This document shows positions 56,571 through 64,000 of a DNA stretch of 64,000 nucleotides, in pieces. The DNA is taken from the NCBI RefSeq assembly GCF_902859875.1, contig NZ_CADIKF010000035.1, positions 17,997 through 81,996 of the forward strand, given 5' to 3'. The DNA is from Paraburkholderia solisilvae (GTDB lineage Bacteria > Pseudomonadota > Gammaproteobacteria > Burkholderiales > Burkholderiaceae). Numbering within the stretch: position 1 is the first letter of the stretch; every line of letters begins with the position of its first letter. Under the pieces are notes generated by a model, which saw only the letters and a list, made by a program, of their open reading frames with translations, had not been told where the DNA came from and made no database searches. Position numbers and translations under genes: made by a program.

Positions 56571-56873
56571 ATGTCGGAAGTCAACAAGGAGAGATTGATG
56601 TCGGATATCAAGACAGTTCTCGCAGATGCTGAAGATCTGCTGAAGCAGGCCGCGAGCGCAACCGGCGAACGCGCTTCCGAACTCCGCGAATCCGCGCTCT
56701 CGCGCCTGAAGCAGGCGAAGGAAAAGGCAGCGGATGTGCAGGTGGTGGTGGTCGAGAAAGGCAAGAAGGCGGCACGCGCGACCGACGACTATGTGCACGA
56801 GCACCCGTGGACGTCGATCGGCATCGCGGCCGGCGTCGGTGTGCTGGTGGGCCTGCTGATCAATCGGAGGTAA
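56571..56873 (+). CDS. YqjD/ElaB-type (DUF883) membrane-anchored protein, 100 aa
   Basis: A small protein with an amphipathic helical N-terminus (LADAEDLLKQAASATGERAS) and one C-terminal membrane helix ending in the family tail TSIGIAAGVGVLVGLLINRR. The block ARATDDYVHEHPW is diagnostic. In E. coli YqjD anchors ribosomes at the inner membrane in stationary phase. Two starts are possible; the first (GGGAG) and the one 9 codons later (AAGGAG) both have ribosome binding sites. First of three plus-strand genes, as in E. coli yqjD-yqjE-yqjK. Confidence 0.9.
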   Translation: MSEVNKERLMSDIKTVLADAEDLLKQAASATGERASELRESALSRLKQAKEKAADVQVVVVEKGKKAARATDDYVHEHPWTSIGIAAGVGVLVGLLINRR

Positions 56874-57095
56874 GGCAGGCAGCCGTTCGCGGGAAATGCC
56901 GCACAGCCCAGCGCGGCAGACAGGTTGCAAACAAGGCGGCCGGCCCGGCGGGACGTCATCTGACGCCCGGCTGGATACGTTTTCAGACAGGGTCCGGCCG
57001 GCGCTTACGGGCGCCGGCCGGGTCGATCCAGTGCGCTGCCGGTGCGGCTTCCGGTGATGTTCCGATGCACTTTCACGGGGTAACGCGTTCACGCC

Positions 57096-57488
57096 ATGAC
57101 CACCGATACCCAATCGCAGCGCGCGGACCGTAGCCCGCTGCGCCGTATCTTCGGCTCCGTCTTTTCGATTCTGCAAACGCGGCTCGAACTGATCGGCATC
57201 GAGCTGGCAGAAGAAAAAGATCGCCTGCTCGCCGTACTCTTTCTCGGGCTCGCGGCGATGATGCTCGCGATGATGGCGCTGATCGCGCTGACTGCGTTGA
57301 TCGCGATCGCGTTCTGGGATACCTACCGCTGGCAGTCGCTGGCGGGCATCACGATCGTCTATGCGATTGCCGCGCTGGTATGCGGGCTGCGTGCGCGCAG
57401 CAACTTGCACAACGCACCGGCGGTGTTCGAAGCGACGCTCAACGAATTCGAAAAGGACCGCGAGATTTTTCGCAAGCATTCGGGGTGA
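57096..57488 (+). CDS. YqjE-like phage-holin-family membrane protein, 130 aa
   Basis: A small inner-membrane protein of the YqjE (phage holin superfamily III-type) group. An N-terminal amphipathic region (SVFSILQTRLELIGIELAEE) is followed by two helices (LLAVLFLGLAAMMLAMMALI and SLAGITIVYAIAALVCGL). It follows the YqjD-like gene by 222 bp. The function is unknown beyond association with stress-induced YqjD. Confidence 0.88.
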   Translation: MTTDTQSQRADRSPLRRIFGSVFSILQTRLELIGIELAEEKDRLLAVLFLGLAAMMLAMMALIALTALIAIAFWDTYRWQSLAGITIVYAIAALVCGLRARSNLHNAPAVFEATLNEFEKDREIFRKHSG

Positions 57489-57713
57489 CGGTCTGAGCGC
57501 GTGCCGCTGATGCGTGGTGGTTTCACCTGTCGGTGGTGCGTGGCGAGTACACGACTGCGTGTGGAGTGCATGTCCGGTGCGTGGCTGATTGGGCGTGGTA
57601 TTGGCAAGATTGGCCGTGGCCCATGCTTCCTCCGCTTTCACCGCGTTCACCGACCACCTCGATATCTTCGTCGCGGGCTTCTTCAACCACCTTTGACGCT
57701 GCACTGACACGCC

Positions 57714-58217
57714 ATGAGCCACGTCCATCCAGATGCCACATTCCGCCGCCAGCACAGCGCGACGAAGAACTTGAGCACGCCCCAGCTGCGAGCGCTGCGC
57801 AAGGAACTGCTGATCGTGCGCGCGGACGTCGAGCGCATGGAGCTTGCGCAGGCAACCACCGACTTGCGCCAGGCGGTCATTCATTTCAGCTGGCTCAAAT
57901 TCGTGCTGCCGGGCTTCGCCAGCATGCGCTGGGGTGCGCGCGGCGCGACCAGCAAAGGCATCGGCACACTGCTGAAGCAATATCCGCTGATCAGTTCGCT
58001 CGTCTCGCTGCTGCTTGCGCGGCCGCTGCGCACCAGCGTGGTCGCGACCGCCAAGCCGGTGCTGAAGTGGGGCAGCCTCGCGCTCGGTGTGTGGGAGGCT
58101 TACCGGATATGGCAACAGGTCCGGCGCGAGACCGGCGGCCACGCGGGTAAAAGCGCTGCCAGCCGCGCTGGCGCCGACACCGGTGCTCGACCATCCGGCA
58201 CGGATGCGGGCGGTTGA
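57714..58217 (+). CDS. third gene of the YqjD/YqjE group, DUF3318-like, 167 aa
   Basis: The protein has a coiled-coil-like helix (ALRKELLIVRADVERMELAQ) and two weakly hydrophobic segments (SWLKFVLPGFASM, YPLISSLVSLLLARPL). It ends in a Gly/Ala low-complexity tail. Similar genes follow yqjD/yqjE in Burkholderiaceae and are labelled DUF3318, and I assign that with moderate certainty. It holds the place of yqjK in the enteric operon. Its stop is 5 bp from the stop of the convergent pilin gene. Confidence 0.7.
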   Translation: MSHVHPDATFRRQHSATKNLSTPQLRALRKELLIVRADVERMELAQATTDLRQAVIHFSWLKFVLPGFASMRWGARGATSKGIGTLLKQYPLISSLVSLLLARPLRTSVVATAKPVLKWGSLALGVWEAYRIWQQVRRETGGHAGKSAASRAGADTGARPSGTDAGG

Positions 58218-58222
58218 TCGGG

Positions 58223-58699
58223 TCAACGCGCACTCCAGCAGTGTGTAGTCTCGGCGGCGGCGAGGGCCCCCATGCCGCTTGCGAGATTGTCGGCCGTATC
58301 TGACGCCTCGCCGCTCGTTGTGCGGTTCGTGCGCAAACCGGTCGCATCGAGCACGAAGGTGCCGCATGGGTCGTCGCGCATCGGGCCCGCGTCCGCGGGC
58401 CGTGCTTCCAGCGTGTAGCCGCCGTTTGCATCGTCGGCGGACCGCATCTGCAGCCGGTAGACAGGCGTGCCTGATTGAGGCGCCTGATCGAAGCCCGCCG
58501 GCAAGGTCGTTGCGCTCGCGCCGCGCGACGCGGATTCGAGATATTGCGCCGCGCGATAGAGCGCCGCCGCGGCGTCCATTCGATGTCCTCGCACGACCTG
58601 CGCCCGGTATGACGGCACCGCAAACGCGGCGAGCGCTGCGATGATCGCGAGCGCGATCACCAGTTCCAGCAATGTGAAGGCGTCGGTGTGAGGCTTCAT
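58223..58699 (-). CDS. PilE-type type IV minor pilin, 158 aa
   Basis: A type IV prepilin with a short leader and N-terminal helix FTLLELVIALAIIAALAAFA, with Glu at +5. The residue before the cleavage point is Ala (HTDA/FTLLE) instead of the near-invariant Gly, which PilD tolerates but processes less well. Two C-terminal cysteines (DDPCGTFVLD and THCWSAR) can form the D-loop disulfide. It is the last gene of the minor-pilin cluster, 104 bp after pilX. The ribosome binding site is weak. Confidence 0.87.
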   Translation of the reverse strand: MKPHTDAFTLLELVIALAIIAALAAFAVPSYRAQVVRGHRMDAAAALYRAAQYLESASRGASATTLPAGFDQAPQSGTPVYRLQMRSADDANGGYTLEARPADAGPMRDDPCGTFVLDATGLRTNRTTSGEASDTADNLASGMGALAAAETTHCWSAR

Positions 58700-58803
58700 T
58701 CGTTTGATCCGCGGAAGAAGATTGGGTGGGGGAACGAGCTGGGGCTTTCGGGCTTTCGGGCTCCCGGGCATTGCGTCGGTCGGTATCACGGCCGGACGCC
58801 TCG

Positions 58804-59436
58804 TCAGAACGGACGCGCAGCAATACGCCGCCAATGGCGCTCGACGATGCCGTTGTCCACCACCAGCTGAAGCTGCAGCCACGATTGCGTATCCTGCGTG
58901 CTCCCGTAGCCGCGCGCGGTGATAAGCCATGCCCGCGCGGCGGGACGCATCGCAAGGCGCCACGCTTCGATCGCGCATTGCGGCGGTCCGAACGAACCCG
59001 GCCATTGCGCAACCGGAGCGAACGCCAGTGCGCCGAACGCTACGGCCTCTTTCCATGCGACCGGTTCGCCGTCCGCAGCCGGTTCAGCCACCGGCACGCC
59101 GCTCGCGACAACCCGTTGCGCGCACAACGTCAATGCCGAATCGGCTGCATGGAACGCGACCAGTTGATCATGCAGGTTAGCCGCACCGCGGGCGGCCGCA
59201 AGCGATGTTTCGAACCACGCGGCCGCGGTAGCAAGCATCATCGCCGACAACATCAGCACGATGGGCAGCGCAGCGCCGCGGTTGCGCGCACGGCGCGGGA
59301 CGCCGGGTGCACGTGGCGCACGTGCTGCACGTGGTGCGCGCGCCGCGTAGCCGTCGCGCGGAGTACGCCCGCCGCGACGCACGGTCAGACGTCTCGCCTT
59401 CGAAGAGCGCACCGGCCTCGGTCCACAACGCATCAT
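58804..59436 (-). CDS. pilX: PilX-like minor pilin component, 210 aa
   Basis: PilX_N-type protein: RGAALPIVLMLSAMMLATAA followed by NLHDQLVAFHAADSALTLCA, which is the conserved A-A-D-S-A-L region. Unusually, about 54 residues of Arg/Ala/Pro-rich sequence (for example ARAPRAARAPRAPGVPRRAR) precede the membrane helix, where family members have about 10. Part of this is encoded by three 9-bp repeats at 59307-59333. The start at 59436 overlaps the pilW stop as ATGA, which supports it, although a later start would give a more normal protein. Confidence 0.82.
   Translation of the reverse strand: MMRCGPRPVRSSKARRLTVRRGGRTPRDGYAARAPRAARAPRAPGVPRRARNRGAALPIVLMLSAMMLATAAAWFETSLAAARGAANLHDQLVAFHAADSALTLCAQRVVASGVPVAEPAADGEPVAWKEAVAFGALAFAPVAQWPGSFGPPQCAIEAWRLAMRPAARAWLITARGYGSTQDTQSWLQLQLVVDNGIVERHWRRIAARPF
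59307..59333. repeat. 9-bp tandem repeat, 3 copies, in pilX N-terminus
   Basis: Three copies of SYGCACGTG (59307, 59316, 59325) code for part of the Arg/Ala/Pro-rich N-terminal extension of PilX. Confidence 0.8.
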
Positions 59437-60254
59437 GTTTCACCTCCACTGTTATTGCGGATCGCGACGCGCCGCCAGAACGCCTCGCGCGCACGTTTGT
59501 CCGCGCCGACCGACGACACGCCATCGCAATCGGTATAGCGAGTCGCCTGCGTACTGCGTGAATCTCGCGCGCCGCGCACGAGCACACAAACATCGACCGC
59601 GACAATGCCGCTCCATTGCGCCGGTGCAATTGCATAGGCATCACGCGCCGCAGCCTCGCCCGCCAGCCAGTAGCGCAGCCGCAACTGCTCGACGCCCTCG
59701 ACGAGCGGCTGCGCCGACCCCACCTTGCCGCTACCTTCGCAGTACAACTCCGGCTCGCCGGTCGACGCGCTGGCCTTCGCATAAAAGCGGTTGACGACCG
59801 GCACGCCCGGTAAGGCGGCGAGCGTTCGTGCAAGCCCCTGCCCCAGACAATCGGTCGGTTGCGCGGTGGCCGACGGCCATGTCGACACGCCGTCAGCGAC
59901 ATAGCGGATTGCAACGCCATCCGAGCGGCCCGCCAGCGACTCGCACGCGAGGCGATCATCGGCTCCGACCGGACGTGCGGCCGAACATCCGAAGAGTGCG
60001 GCGCCAGCGGACGACCGGTCCTCCGCGGATGCGTCCGCAGGCATAAACCCCGCCATCTGCAACTGCAACGCGACGAGCGTGAGCGCAGTCATCCCGGCCG
60101 CCTGCATCTGCGCGGCGTCAGTGGCACGCACGAGCGCGGTCCGCTGAGACTGATAGAGCGACACCGCGCCAGCCGTGACGACAAGCCCGAGCGCCATCGC
60201 AATCGTCAGTTCGAGCAGCGTGTGGCCGCACGGACGAAGTACGCTGCGCATCAT
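59433..60254 (-). CDS. pilW: PilW-like minor pilin, 273 aa
   Basis: A type IV minor pilin of the PilW type with leader and N-helix CGHTLLELTIAMALGLVVTA. The cleavage would leave His at +1 in place of the usual Phe/Met, while Glu+5 is kept. A large C-terminal domain carries GFMPADASA, two Cys pairs, and VEQLRLRYWLAGEAA, which resembles the PilW family. Its ATG overlaps the pilV stop and its stop overlaps the pilX start, both as ATGA. Confidence 0.88.
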   Translation of the reverse strand: MMRSVLRPCGHTLLELTIAMALGLVVTAGAVSLYQSQRTALVRATDAAQMQAAGMTALTLVALQLQMAGFMPADASAEDRSSAGAALFGCSAARPVGADDRLACESLAGRSDGVAIRYVADGVSTWPSATAQPTDCLGQGLARTLAALPGVPVVNRFYAKASASTGEPELYCEGSGKVGSAQPLVEGVEQLRLRYWLAGEAAARDAYAIAPAQWSGIVAVDVCVLVRGARDSRSTQATRYTDCDGVSSVGADKRAREAFWRRVAIRNNSGGET

Positions 60255-60685
60255 TCGGCAAAGGCGAGCACGACGCAGCCAGTACCGGCAGGCACGGTGA
60301 TATCGCCGCACGGCGCCGGCGCATCGATCACTTCACCCGAACGCGGTGCGGGAGCGAGCGCCTGCCACGTGACACGCGCAACGGATGTCTGAGCGCCGGC
60401 ACCGCTCACCGACGCCTCACCTTGCGGCAGCAATGAAGCCGTCCGCGAACGCCACTGCGAGAGCGCGGGGCTGCCGGGCGACGCGCCATGCATCGCTTCG
60501 ACGAGCGCATCGGCAAGCAGCGCGGCATCCTCTCGCATCGCCGTCGCGCGCGCGTCGCGGATCATCCACATTTGTGAGGCAATCAGACCGAGCGCGGTAA
60601 CGGCGGTCAGCACGACAGCCAGCATCACTTCGATCAGCGACTCGCCGCGTGCAACGTATGGGTAACGCAACGCTGGGCTCTTCAT
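60251..60685 (-). CDS. pilV: PilV-like minor pilin, 144 aa
   Basis: A minor pilin with leader ending ARG and N-helix ESLIEVMLAVVLTAVTALGL, the PilV pattern with Glu+5. The C-terminal pair of cysteines is in APCGDITV and GTGCVVLAF. The start ATG overlaps the stop of the preceding fimT-like gene by 4 bp, which fixes it. An alternative start 5 codons upstream is less likely. Confidence 0.88.
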   Translation of the reverse strand: MKSPALRYPYVARGESLIEVMLAVVLTAVTALGLIASQMWMIRDARATAMREDAALLADALVEAMHGASPGSPALSQWRSRTASLLPQGEASVSGAGAQTSVARVTWQALAPAPRSGEVIDAPAPCGDITVPAGTGCVVLAFAE

Positions 60686-61242
60686 GCGGACGCTCCACAA
60701 GGGCCTTCAACGATGCGCGCACGCCCGCCCGCCGCGATACGGATGCAGCGGCGCCATGAGTTGCCTTGCGTCGCCTTCGACGCAAATCGCGGTGCGACAT
60801 CGAAATTGCGGAAGCTGCCGATCGCCTGACCCGCAGGCGGTGTAAAAGCGAGATTCGTCGACGCGCCGGCGATGCTGACCGCGGCGAACTCCGGTTGCAC
60901 GCGCAGTGCGAAAAACGACCCGGCCCGTTCGATCATCACGGCCCAACCGCATGACCAGTCCGCAATGCCGGACCGGCAAGCCTGACCCGCGGCGAGGCAA
61001 CGCCGGGCCGCATCGATGCGGCACACCGTGACGCGCACGCCGCGCCGGATCGCTTCGCTGCGCGCATAGGCGAGGGTCGACAACAACGCGTGAGCGCGCG
61101 CGTCGACCTGGTCGCGCACCTGCCATGCGACGAACGACGGTGTCGCCAACACCGCGAGTACCGCGAGAAGCGCTACGACCACCAGTGTTTCGATCAGTGT
61201 GAAGCCCGATCGCGCCCACATTGTCCAGCCATCGTTATTCAT
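60682..61242 (-). CDS. GspH/FimT-family minor pilin, 186 aa
   Basis: A type IV pseudopilin/minor pilin of the FimT/FimU (GspH) family. The prepilin motif SG/FTLIETLVVVALLAVLAVLA is canonical. The conserved block LLSTLAYARSEAIRRGVRVT with VCRIDAARRCLAAG is followed by the globular domain with paired cysteines. First gene of the fimT-pilV-pilW-pilX chain, every junction an ATGA overlap, so the four are translated together. In type IV pili these proteins prime pilus assembly. Confidence 0.9.
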   Translation of the reverse strand: MNNDGWTMWARSGFTLIETLVVVALLAVLAVLATPSFVAWQVRDQVDARAHALLSTLAYARSEAIRRGVRVTVCRIDAARRCLAAGQACRSGIADWSCGWAVMIERAGSFFALRVQPEFAAVSIAGASTNLAFTPPAGQAIGSFRNFDVAPRFASKATQGNSWRRCIRIAAGGRARIVEGPCGASA

Positions 61243-61487
61243 CGTCAGCCTCCGTCTTTAACCGTGGAAGACGATGAATCTACCGATACTCGAGAGTGCT
61301 AACAATCTGCCGAATGGCCAGGTGGCGCGCGAACGCGATTACACGCAACATCGCATCTGCGTCGGGCGCTTGACGGCTACGAGTCGTTCAAAGACCCGCA
61401 AAGTTGAGAAGGGGAGAAAGTATGCAGCTGCAAATTGAGCCGATCACCAGGTTGGCGACCGGGCGCGCGTGCGTCCAGCGAACGAGC

Positions 61488-61509
61488 CGGCGAGCCGAAT
61501 GGCTCGCCG
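61488..61509. terminator. hairpin after nrdR
   Basis: A perfect 9-bp stem, CGGCGAGCC/GGCTCGCCG, with a GAAT loop lies 6 bases beyond the nrdR stop on the minus strand. No U-tract follows, so termination efficiency is uncertain. The rest of 61243-61514 shows nothing else. Confidence 0.55.
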
Positions 61510-61514
61510 CGCAG

Positions 61515-62006
61515 TCAGCGCTTGCGCCGCGGCTTGGGCGGTCCGGCCGGCGGGGCCATGCGGCGGAATTCTTCGATCACGTCCTCGAACTCGGACACGT
61601 CTTCGAAGCGCCGGTAGACGGATGCGAAACGGACGTAGGCAATGGTGTCGAGCGCGCGCAATTCGTTCATCACGAGTTCGCCGAGACGGTCGCTGCGCAC
61701 CTCGCGCTCGCCGCTACCGAGCAGCTGATACTCGATGCGCGCCACCGCGGCGTCGATCGCATCGGCGGCGACCGGCCGCTTGCGCAACGCGAGCTTCATG
61801 CTGGCGACAATCTTGCGCCGGTCGAATTCGACACGGCTGCCGTCCTTCTTGACGACCGACGGCAGCGCGAGTTCGACGCGCTCATAGGTGGTGAAGCGCT
61901 TGTCGCAAGCCGGACAACGACGGCGGCGCCGGATCGCGGCGCCGTCTTCGGACACCCGCGAGTCGACCACCTGCGTGTCGTCGTGCCGGCAGAACGGGCA
62001 GCGCAT
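61515..62006 (-). CDS. nrdR: transcriptional repressor NrdR, 163 aa
   Basis: This is the ATP/dATP-sensing repressor of ribonucleotide reductase genes. The N-terminal zinc ribbon is MRCPFCRHDDTQVVDSR with RRRRCPACDKRFTTYERVEL (Cys3, 6, 31, 34). The ATP-cone opens VVKKDGSRVEFDRRKIVASM. A basic Pro-rich tail (PPAGPPKPRRKR) is longer than in enterics. It starts 6 bp after the glyA stop, an arrangement common in betaproteobacteria. Confidence 0.97.
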   Translation of the reverse strand: MRCPFCRHDDTQVVDSRVSEDGAAIRRRRRCPACDKRFTTYERVELALPSVVKKDGSRVEFDRRKIVASMKLALRKRPVAADAIDAAVARIEYQLLGSGEREVRSDRLGELVMNELRALDTIAYVRFASVYRRFEDVSEFEDVIEEFRRMAPPAGPPKPRRKR

Positions 62007-62012
62007 GATCGA

Positions 62013-63260
62013 CTAGCGATAGACCGGGAAACGCTTCGTCAACTCGGCGACCTGCGCACGCACACGATCGATGGCGGCCGTGTCTTCCGGATTGTCGAGC
62101 ACATCGGCGATCAGGTTGCCGACCTGCTCGGCTTCCTTGACACCGAAACCGCGCGTCGTCATGGCGGGCGAACCGAGGCGGATGCCGCTGGTGACGAACG
62201 GCTTTTCCGGGTCATTCGGAATTGCGTTCTTGTTGACGGTGATGTGTGCGGCGCCGAGCGCGGCTTCCGCCGCCTTGCCGGTGATGTGCTTCGCGCGCAG
62301 GTCGACCAGCATCACGTGGCTCTCGGTGCGCCCCGACACGATGCGCAGGCCTCGCTTGACCAGCGTTTCGGCGAGCACACGAGCGTTTTCGATCACACGC
62401 TGCTGGTACTCCTTGAACTCCGGCGACAGCGCTTCCTTGAACGCGACGGCCTTCGCCGCGATCACGTGCATCAGCGGACCGCCCTGGATGCCCGGGAAAA
62501 TGGCCGAGTTGATCTGCTTTTCGTATTCGGCCTTCATCAGGATCACGCCGCCGCGCGGACCGCGCAGGCTCTTGTGCGTGGTGGTGGTGACGAAGTCCGC
62601 GTGCGGCACCGGGTTCGGGTACACACCGGCGGCGATGAGGCCCGCGTAGTGCGCCATGTCGACCATCAGATACGCGCCGACCGCCTTTGCGATCTTCGCG
62701 AGACGTTCGAAGTCGATACGCAGCGCGAAAGCCGATGCGCCGGCAACGATCAGCTTCGGCTTGTGTTCCTGCGCAAGCTTCTCAGCTGCTTCGTAATCGA
62801 TGTCTTCGGCGGCGTCCAGGCCGTAGCTGACGACGTTGAACCATTTGCCCGACATATTGACCGGCGAGCCGTGCGTCAAATGGCCGCCGTGCGCGAGGCT
62901 CATGCCCATGATCGTGTCGCCGGGCTTGAGCATGGCGAAGAAGACGCCCTGGTTCGCCTGCGAACCCGAGTTCGGCTGCACGTTCGCCGCTTCGGCGCCG
63001 AACAGCTGCTTGACCCGGTCGATCGCCAGCTGCTCGACGATATCGACGTACTCGCAACCGCCGTAATAGCGCTTGCCCGGGTAGCCTTCTGCGTACTTGT
63101 TGGTGAGCTGCGAGCCTTGCGCGGCCATCACGGCCGGGCTCGTGTAGTTCTCCGACGCGATCAGCTCGATGTGCTCTTCCTGGCGGCGGTTTTCCTGCTC
63201 GATCGCCTGCCAGACTTCCGGGTCGACGTTCGCAATGGTGCTTTGGGCTTTATCAAACAT
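62013..63260 (-). CDS. glyA: serine hydroxymethyltransferase, 415 aa
   Basis: A PLP enzyme interconverting serine and glycine with tetrahydrofolate. The opening FDKAQSTIANVDPEVWQAIE, HIELIASENYTSPAVMAAQG, YAEGYPGKRYYGGCEYVDIV and the PLP lysine in VTTTTHKSLRGPRGGVILMK are all present. The length is standard. The start at MFDKAQ fits the family even though the frame remains open upstream through the leader. Expression is probably controlled by a ZTP riboswitch 210 bases upstream. It heads the glyA-nrdR operon. Confidence 0.97.
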   Translation of the reverse strand: MFDKAQSTIANVDPEVWQAIEQENRRQEEHIELIASENYTSPAVMAAQGSQLTNKYAEGYPGKRYYGGCEYVDIVEQLAIDRVKQLFGAEAANVQPNSGSQANQGVFFAMLKPGDTIMGMSLAHGGHLTHGSPVNMSGKWFNVVSYGLDAAEDIDYEAAEKLAQEHKPKLIVAGASAFALRIDFERLAKIAKAVGAYLMVDMAHYAGLIAAGVYPNPVPHADFVTTTTHKSLRGPRGGVILMKAEYEKQINSAIFPGIQGGPLMHVIAAKAVAFKEALSPEFKEYQQRVIENARVLAETLVKRGLRIVSGRTESHVMLVDLRAKHITGKAAEAALGAAHITVNKNAIPNDPEKPFVTSGIRLGSPAMTTRGFGVKEAEQVGNLIADVLDNPEDTAAIDRVRAQVAELTKRFPVYR

Positions 63261-63469
63261 GCGCGTTCCGTTGAGAATGTTCGGTTGACCGTGATGCCGC
63301 GCGTCGTTCAACGCCCGATCTTGCACGCAAATGCACGCGAAACGCGTGCGCAAAGCGCGCAAGCAGGTGAGCGGTGCGGCAGGAAGCTGGACACCTGGAC
63401 ATGCGGACTGTGGAGGGGCCGCACACGCGAGGCAGGACAGCGACCGGCAGCGCAAACAATGGCGCACGG

Positions 63470-63575
63470 ATCACAGCTGCCCAGGCGAACGGCAAAACGG
63501 AGCCCCGCGCTTCACGGTGGGTTGTTCCACCTTGAACCCGTCGGGTTCTATCGCCAGTCACGCAGGGGTGAGCGC
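63470..63575 (-). ncRNA. ZTP (pfl) riboswitch in the glyA leader
   Basis: On the minus strand the two conserved ends of the pfl aptamer are readable. These are CGTGACTGGCGA (plus 63551-63562) and, about 70 bases later, CGCCTGGGCAGC (plus 63476-63487). A hairpin AACCCGACGGGTT lies between them. The ZTP/ZMP class senses the purine intermediate that accumulates when 10-formyl-THF is low, and commonly precedes glyA. About 210 bases separate it from the ATG, and no clear intrinsic terminator is seen in them, so the expression platform is unclear. Confidence 0.85.
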
Positions 63576-63578
63576 GTT

Positions 63579-63607
63579 AGTTTATTGGAAGCGCCCCGAA
63601 TAGGCAA
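63579..63607 (-). promoter_or_regulatory. sigma-70-type promoter of glyA
   Basis: TTGCCT (63607-63602) and TAAACT (63584-63579) are separated by exactly 17 bases. Transcription would begin close to the start of the riboswitch, which supports both calls. Confidence 0.7.
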
Positions 63608-63671
63608 CCGAGGTGCCGGCGCCCATTACGACGCAAAAAAGCCTGACGAAATCGCTACTTGCGCGCCTCGC

Positions 63672-64000
63672 ATGGCATGCCGCGCGGCCCCGCTGCCGGC
63701 CGGCCGCGAAGCTTCCGCCGCGCCGGCAGTTCATGCAAACTCGCCGACGTACCGGTCGCGGGACCTGCCGGCACGTCCACCGTTGCATCTGCCGTCGGAT
63801 GCACCGCCGGATCACCCCGCGAAAGTGCCGCCGCATCGCTCACCCGCGTGGCCGCCGGACCTGCCGCCCAGATGGCCGCCGGATCTTCCGCCGGTGCGTC
63901 CGCCGGACCCGCCAGTGCGCTGGCCGCCTGATCTGCCGTCCGACTGGCCGCCCGATCTGCCCGCGGACCTGCCGCCGCTTGTGCCGCCGCTGCCGCCACT
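63672..64000 (+). other. uncertain partial coding region, Pro-rich (plus) or Ala-rich (minus)
   Basis: On the plus strand a frame opens at ATG 63672 and runs off the window, with MACRAAPLPAGREASAAPAV and then a 24-bp repeat reading WPPDLPxx. On the minus strand an Ala-rich frame enters from the edge and stops at 63655 (ending KLRGRPAAGPRGMPCEARK). The plus frame has the more GC-rich third positions, but no ribosome binding site. Neither product is recognised, and at most one is real. Confidence 0.3.
63849..63968. repeat. 24-bp tandem repeat, 5 degenerate copies
   Basis: Five 24-bp units start TGGCCGCCSGAYCTGCCG or close to it, at 63849, 63873, 63897, 63921 and 63945. More degenerate units continue to the window edge. 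The period is a multiple of three. Confidence 0.85.

Noticed and set aside
63261..63467. N-terminal extension of glyA through its leader
   Set aside because: The frame is open, but the sequence overlaps leader RNA, is Arg/Cys-rich and is absent from the family; the normal start MFDKAQ is at 63260.

Overview
The window looks like chromosomal DNA of a high-GC betaproteobacterium, most probably a member of the Burkholderiaceae (Burkholderia/Paraburkholderia/Caballeronia group). The evidence is the strongly GC-rich third codon positions and the gene repertoire: an RND efflux operon, xdhAB, aspartate decarboxylase with AspT antiporters, hmgA, gcdH, a type IV minor-pilin cluster and glyA-nrdR. This is recognition of families by eye, not the result of a search. 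No rRNA, tRNA, insertion sequence, prophage or CRISPR array was seen.

Layout. 1-7.5 kb (minus): a probable five-gene run of a secreted EF-hand-like protein, an OmpR-type regulator, an EnvZ-type kinase, an amylo-alpha-1,6-glucosidase with an in-frame array of 17 nine-base repeats, and a GH63-like glucosidase cut by the left edge. 7.8-14.8 kb: a DUF3313-like protein and, divergently, a complete RND efflux operon (outer-membrane factor, adaptor, pump). 14.8-26.9 kb: a phospholipid-type methyltransferase, a TPR/glycosyltransferase-like protein, RarD, a TauE/SafE permease, a small unknown protein, a 3-hydroxybutyrate-oligomer hydrolase lipoprotein, a BON protein, a TAXI solute-binding protein and a DsbA/HCCA-isomerase-fold protein. 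27.1-36.1 kb: a LysR regulator, xdhA-xdhB-'xdhC' with XdhC reduced to its Rossmann half, an MFS permease and a PucG-like aminotransferase, which together suggest purine catabolism. 36.4-44.6 kb: aspartate 4-decarboxylase with two AspT-type antiporters, then a divergent LysR gene and D-lactate dehydrogenase. 44.6-56.1 kb: an Osa/FiwA-like (ParB/Srx-type) protein, enoyl-CoA hydratase, two MFS permeases, hmgA, a degenerate EAL protein, an IclR/gcdH divergent pair, an orphan autotransporter heptosyltransferase and a 1-Cys peroxiredoxin. 56.5-58.2 kb: a YqjD/YqjE-type membrane stress trio. 58.2-61.2 kb: a fimT-pilV-pilW-pilX-pilE-type minor-pilin cluster without pilY1, whose first four genes are joined by ATGA overlaps. 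61.5-63.6 kb: glyA-nrdR behind a ZTP (pfl) riboswitch with a readable promoter. The last ~330 bases hold a 24-bp proline-codon repeat of uncertain strand.

The most distinctive feature of the window is its short tandem arrays: 8-, 9-, 10-, 12-, 13- and 24-bp units. Two 8-bp arrays nearly 29 kb apart share a GAWGTGCC unit on opposite strands. Several degenerate 12-13-bp arrays sit immediately 3' of stop codons. Others lie inside coding sequence (debranching enzyme, PilX) or just upstream of a ribosome binding site (oligomer hydrolase). They are candidates for length polymorphism and possibly for phase or level variation of the adjacent genes.
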